Origin: Uliginosibacterium sp036017065
GTDB lineage: Bacteria; Pseudomonadota; Gammaproteobacteria; Burkholderiales; Rhodocyclaceae
Assembly: GCF_036017065.1 (NCBI RefSeq)
Contig: NZ_JAYXHR010000002.1
Span: forward strand, 434,001 to 498,000
Length of the DNA: 64,000 nt
Direction of reading: 5' to 3'
Made by a program: the position numbers and the translations under genes. The notes under the pieces were generated by a model that saw only the letters and a list, made by a program, of their open reading frames with translations, made no database searches and had not been told where the DNA came from. This document shows positions 61,636-64,000 of this stretch, in pieces. Position 1 is the first letter of the stretch; each line of letters starts with the position of its first letter.

Positions 61636-62316
61636 ATGTTCGCCACTGCCATTGCACCCGTTGCACCCGTTTCACCCACTGCATCCACCATCGCCACCCG
61701 CGCTTCGACCACGGTCCTGGTGTCGCTGTCCTCGCCATTGCTGGCGTCGGGCGTCGCCTCCGTGCTGCAGGGCCAGCCCGGCCTGTTGGTACAACTCGGC
61801 GCGACACCCCCAGAGTCCCTGCAGGACGCGATCGCCGACATTGTCGTGACCGACTATGACGCCGGCCTGCTGATGATGGAGCGCCAGCGGCGCACGCACG
61901 GCGAGGGGCGCGGCGCCAGGGTCATGGTGCTGACCAGCCAGCACGGCGAACGCGCGATCCGCACGGCGCTGGACAAGGGCGTGCACGGCTACGGCCTGGT
62001 CGGTTGCTCCCGCCAGGAATTCGTCACCGGGGTGCACCGACTGCGCGATGGCGCGCGCTGGTTCTGCCCCAGCTCGGCGCGCTGCCTCGCCGAGAGCCTG
62101 GCGCACGAGAAGCTGACGCCACGCGAGCTGGACGTGCTGGGGCGGCTGGCCCACGGCGAGTCCAACAAGGACATCGCCCGCCGGCTGGGCGTCGCGCTCG
62201 GCACGGTGAAAGCCCACGTCAAGGCCATCCTCGAAAAGCTGCACGCCACCAGCCGCACCCAGGCGGTCGTCATCGCCGCGCGTCGCGGCCTGGTGACGCA
62301 GGACGCCCTGGCCTGA
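61636..62316 (+). CDS. LuxR-family regulator with an atypical receiver domain
   Basis: A 226-residue protein with a receiver-like N-terminus (TTVLVSLSSPLLASGVASVLQGQPGLLVQLGATPPESLQDAIADIVVTDYDAG) and a LuxR-type C-terminus (EKLTPRELDVLGRLAHGESNKDIARRLGVALGTVKAHVKAILEKLHATSRTQAVVIAARRGLV). The acidic pair normally found after strand 1 is SLSS here and the conserved Lys (GYLLK-type) is GYGLV, so normal phosphotransfer is doubtful although an Asp is in DYDAG. The start at 61636 gives a Thr/Pro/Ser-rich N-terminus. It is divergent from the DUF421 gene and no partner kinase is adjacent. Confidence 0.88.
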   Translation: MFATAIAPVAPVSPTASTIATRASTTVLVSLSSPLLASGVASVLQGQPGLLVQLGATPPESLQDAIADIVVTDYDAGLLMMERQRRTHGEGRGARVMVLTSQHGERAIRTALDKGVHGYGLVGCSRQEFVTGVHRLRDGARWFCPSSARCLAESLAHEKLTPRELDVLGRLAHGESNKDIARRLGVALGTVKAHVKAILEKLHATSRTQAVVIAARRGLVTQDALA

Positions 62317-62416
62317 ACGGCGGCCACCGCGGCGCGGCCGGCAGCGTCGCACGTCCGTCCGACCGCCCGCACCACATGCATACGGAATTTTCATCAGACG
62401 ACCAGCAGGTCAGGGA

Positions 62417-63424
62417 ATGCACATGGATCAAATGGACAAGCAGGTCGACCACGGACGGCGGGCGCTGCTCGCAGGATCGGCCGGCATCGTGGCGACGGCT
62501 TCGCTTCCACTCGCCGTAACGCTCGTCTCCTCGCTCACCTCCCCGTCTTCCACCGCGGCAACTCCGGCCGCATCCACCGCCGAAAGGAAAATCATGAGCT
62601 TCATCACCACGCAGGACGGTACCCAGATCTACTACAAGGACTGGGGCCCCAAGGACGGTCGCGTCGTCACCTTCAGCCACGGCTGGCCGCTGAGCGCCGA
62701 CGCCTGGGAGGCGCAGATGTTCCACCTCGCCTCCAACGGCTTCCGCTGCATCGCGCATGACCGCCGTGGCCATGGCCGCTCCAGCCAGCCGTGGAACGGC
62801 AACGAGATGGACACCTATGCCGACGACCTCAACGCGCTGTTCACCCAGCTCGACATCAAGGGCGCCATGATGGTCGGCCACTCCACCGGTGGCGGTGAAG
62901 TCGCCCGCTACATCGGCCGCCACGGCAGCAAGCGCGTGTCCAAGGCGGTGCTGATGGGCGCCGTGCCACCCATCATGCTGAAGTCGCCCAACAACCCCGG
63001 CGGCCTGTCGATGGAAGTGTTCGACGGCTTCCGCAAGGCCTACCTCGCAGACCGCGCGCAGTTCTTCCTGGACGTCGCCAGCGGCCCCTTCTTCAACTTC
63101 AACCGCCCGGGTGCCAAGGTGTCGCAGGGCCTCATCCAGTTCTGGTACATGCAGGGCATGATGTCCGGCCACAAGAACGCCTACGACTGCATCAAGGCCT
63201 TCTCCGAGACGGACTTCACCGAGGACCTGAAGCGCTTCGACGTGCCGACGCTGATCATCCACGGCGACGACGACCAGATCGTGCCGATCCAGGGTTCCGC
63301 GCTGCTGTCGGCCAAGCTGGTGAAGGGCGCCGAACTGAAGATCTACAAGGGCGGCAGCCACAGCCTCGGCGACACCGCCAAGGAGCAGCTCAACGCCGAC
63401 CTGCTGGCCTTCGCCCGGGGCTGA
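62417..63424 (+). CDS. Exported alpha/beta hydrolase, non-heme haloperoxidase-like
   Basis: A 335-residue protein. An N-terminal Tat-like segment (GRRALLAGSAGIVATASLPLAV) and an Ala/Ser/Thr linker are followed by a typical arylesterase/haloperoxidase fold: MSFITTQDGTQIYYKDWG, SHGWPLSADAWEAQMFHL, AHDRRGHGRSSQPWNG, and GHSTGGGEVARYI with the nucleophile Ser. The triad is completed by GDDDQIVP and GGSHSLGDT. An internal ATG at 62594 (MSFITTQ) marks the usual start of cytoplasmic relatives; this gene adds a leader. A partial NHL-type gene follows 54 bases later. Confidence 0.9.
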   Translation: MHMDQMDKQVDHGRRALLAGSAGIVATASLPLAVTLVSSLTSPSSTAATPAASTAERKIMSFITTQDGTQIYYKDWGPKDGRVVTFSHGWPLSADAWEAQMFHLASNGFRCIAHDRRGHGRSSQPWNGNEMDTYADDLNALFTQLDIKGAMMVGHSTGGGEVARYIGRHGSKRVSKAVLMGAVPPIMLKSPNNPGGLSMEVFDGFRKAYLADRAQFFLDVASGPFFNFNRPGAKVSQGLIQFWYMQGMMSGHKNAYDCIKAFSETDFTEDLKRFDVPTLIIHGDDDQIVPIQGSALLSAKLVKGAELKIYKGGSHSLGDTAKEQLNADLLAFARG

Positions 63425-63478
63425 CGCCCCGCCACCGCGCCTCCGGCGGAGGCGCGGCCCGCACACCCGGAGAACGCC

Positions 63479-64000
63479 ATGCGACACCTTGTCACCTCGC
63501 TCGTCCTCGCCCTGGGCTGTAGCACGCTCGCCTCGCCGGGCAGGGCGGCAGAACCGAAGGGCCCGCAGCGGATCGCGGTGCACACCGCCGTGACCCTGCC
63601 TGCCGACGTGCGCCATCCCGAGGGGCTGGCCACCAACCCGGCGAACGGCGACCTGTACGTCGGCACCTTCGACGCGCGCGAGCCGGCGAGCGCACGCAAC
63701 AACCAGGTGCTGCGCTACTCGGCGGCGGGCAAGCTGCTGGCCCGCTACGCCTTCGGCCCGCAGCCGCTGACCGGCCTCGCCTTCGCCGACGGCAAGCTGT
63801 ACATCCTCAACTTCGGCGCGTCGAAGCTGCAGCGCCTGGACGCCGACTTCACGGAGCGCAGCAAGCTCGAGGACGTGGCGCAGTTCGGCGCGCTCGAACC
63901 GCCGGCGGTCAAGCCGCGCACGGTGGCCAATCCGGACGGCAGCGCCGACCAGGTGGTCTACGCCGCCAGCGGTTTTGCGGCCATCAACGGCATGGTGTTC
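63479..64000 (+). CDS. Exported NHL/SMP-30-like beta-propeller protein, C-terminus cut by window edge
   Basis: The first 174 residues of an open frame: MRHLVTSLVLALGCSTLASPGRAAEP, a signal peptide, then RHPEGLATNPANGDLYVGTFDAREPASARNNQVLRYSAAGKLLARYAFGPQPLTGLAFADGKLYILNFGASKLQRLDADF, a repeat pattern of the SMP-30/NHL type. It continues past base 64000. It may form a unit with the hydrolase. The family cannot be fixed without the rest. Confidence 0.8.
   Translation, partial: MRHLVTSLVLALGCSTLASPGRAAEPKGPQRIAVHTAVTLPADVRHPEGLATNPANGDLYVGTFDAREPASARNNQVLRYSAAGKLLARYAFGPQPLTGLAFADGKLYILNFGASKLQRLDADFTERSKLEDVAQFGALEPPAVKPRTVANPDGSADQVVYAASGFAAINGMVF

Overview
The window looks like a chromosomal stretch from a high-GC betaproteobacterium (Burkholderiales or Rhodocyclales type). 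The evidence is the GC-rich codon use, the SPOR protein - DsbA - SDR gene order, and DUF1631, RdgC, LutABC, a quinol-type NO reductase and a GlyGly-CTERM/rhombosortase pair. No insertion sequence, prophage, CRISPR array or rRNA was seen. One tRNA gene, tRNA-Gly(CCC), is present. The first and last genes are cut by the window ends.

Layout. 1-6.1 kb: housekeeping genes (rsmB, queC, a RelE/HigB-type toxin with an XRE antitoxin, a nucleoside deoxyribosyltransferase, rdgC, a small lipoprotein, an epimerase, rdgB), plus a 55-codon basic protein whose stop codon lies in the loop of a long hairpin. 6.1-11.1 kb: DUF1631 and lutABC (lactate oxidation). 11.2-17.1 kb: a LysE exporter, DUF1697, a DUF1800/DUF1501 secreted pair, a YbaY/META lipoprotein and an uncharacterised protein. 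17.4-23.7 kb: a Rep-type helicase, beta-carbonic anhydrase, SPOR protein, DsbA, SDR, a small exported protein and TrmB. 23.8-26.5 kb: a lipoprotein resembling a protease propeptide, a GlyGly-CTERM subtilisin and its rhombosortase. 26.5-27.5 kb: thiS and thiG.

27.8-32 kb: a polyserine-linked GH5 cellulase, tRNA-Gly, an M20 amidohydrolase and a 6-phosphogluconate dehydrogenase. 32.1-40.5 kb: a low-oxygen/NO respiratory block with a cupin, qNor, c-type cytochromes, and a caa3-like oxidase in which subunits I and III are fused and the K-channel lysine is replaced.

40.5-52.2 kb: a heme/iron block. It holds a two-component system behind a Fur-like box, two reduced Tad-like genes, heme oxygenase, a TonB-dependent receptor with a composite Fur/FNR promoter, a HmuY-family lipoprotein, and hmuS, hmuT, hmuU and hmuV. 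Heme would be taken across the outer membrane by the receptor and HmuY, across the inner membrane by HmuTUV, and handled inside the cell by HmuS and the heme oxygenase. 52.2-54.6 kb: DUF3016 and a polyserine-linked PL9-type pectate lyase. 54.7-60.8 kb: a Fur-boxed FecI/FecR sigma system, its TonB-dependent receptor and a beta-propeller-like exported protein, bracketed by two terminators with the same stem. 60.9-64 kb: DUF421, an atypical LuxR-type regulator, an exported alpha/beta hydrolase and a partial NHL-type protein.

All family assignments come from reading translated sequence by eye. No database search was run.
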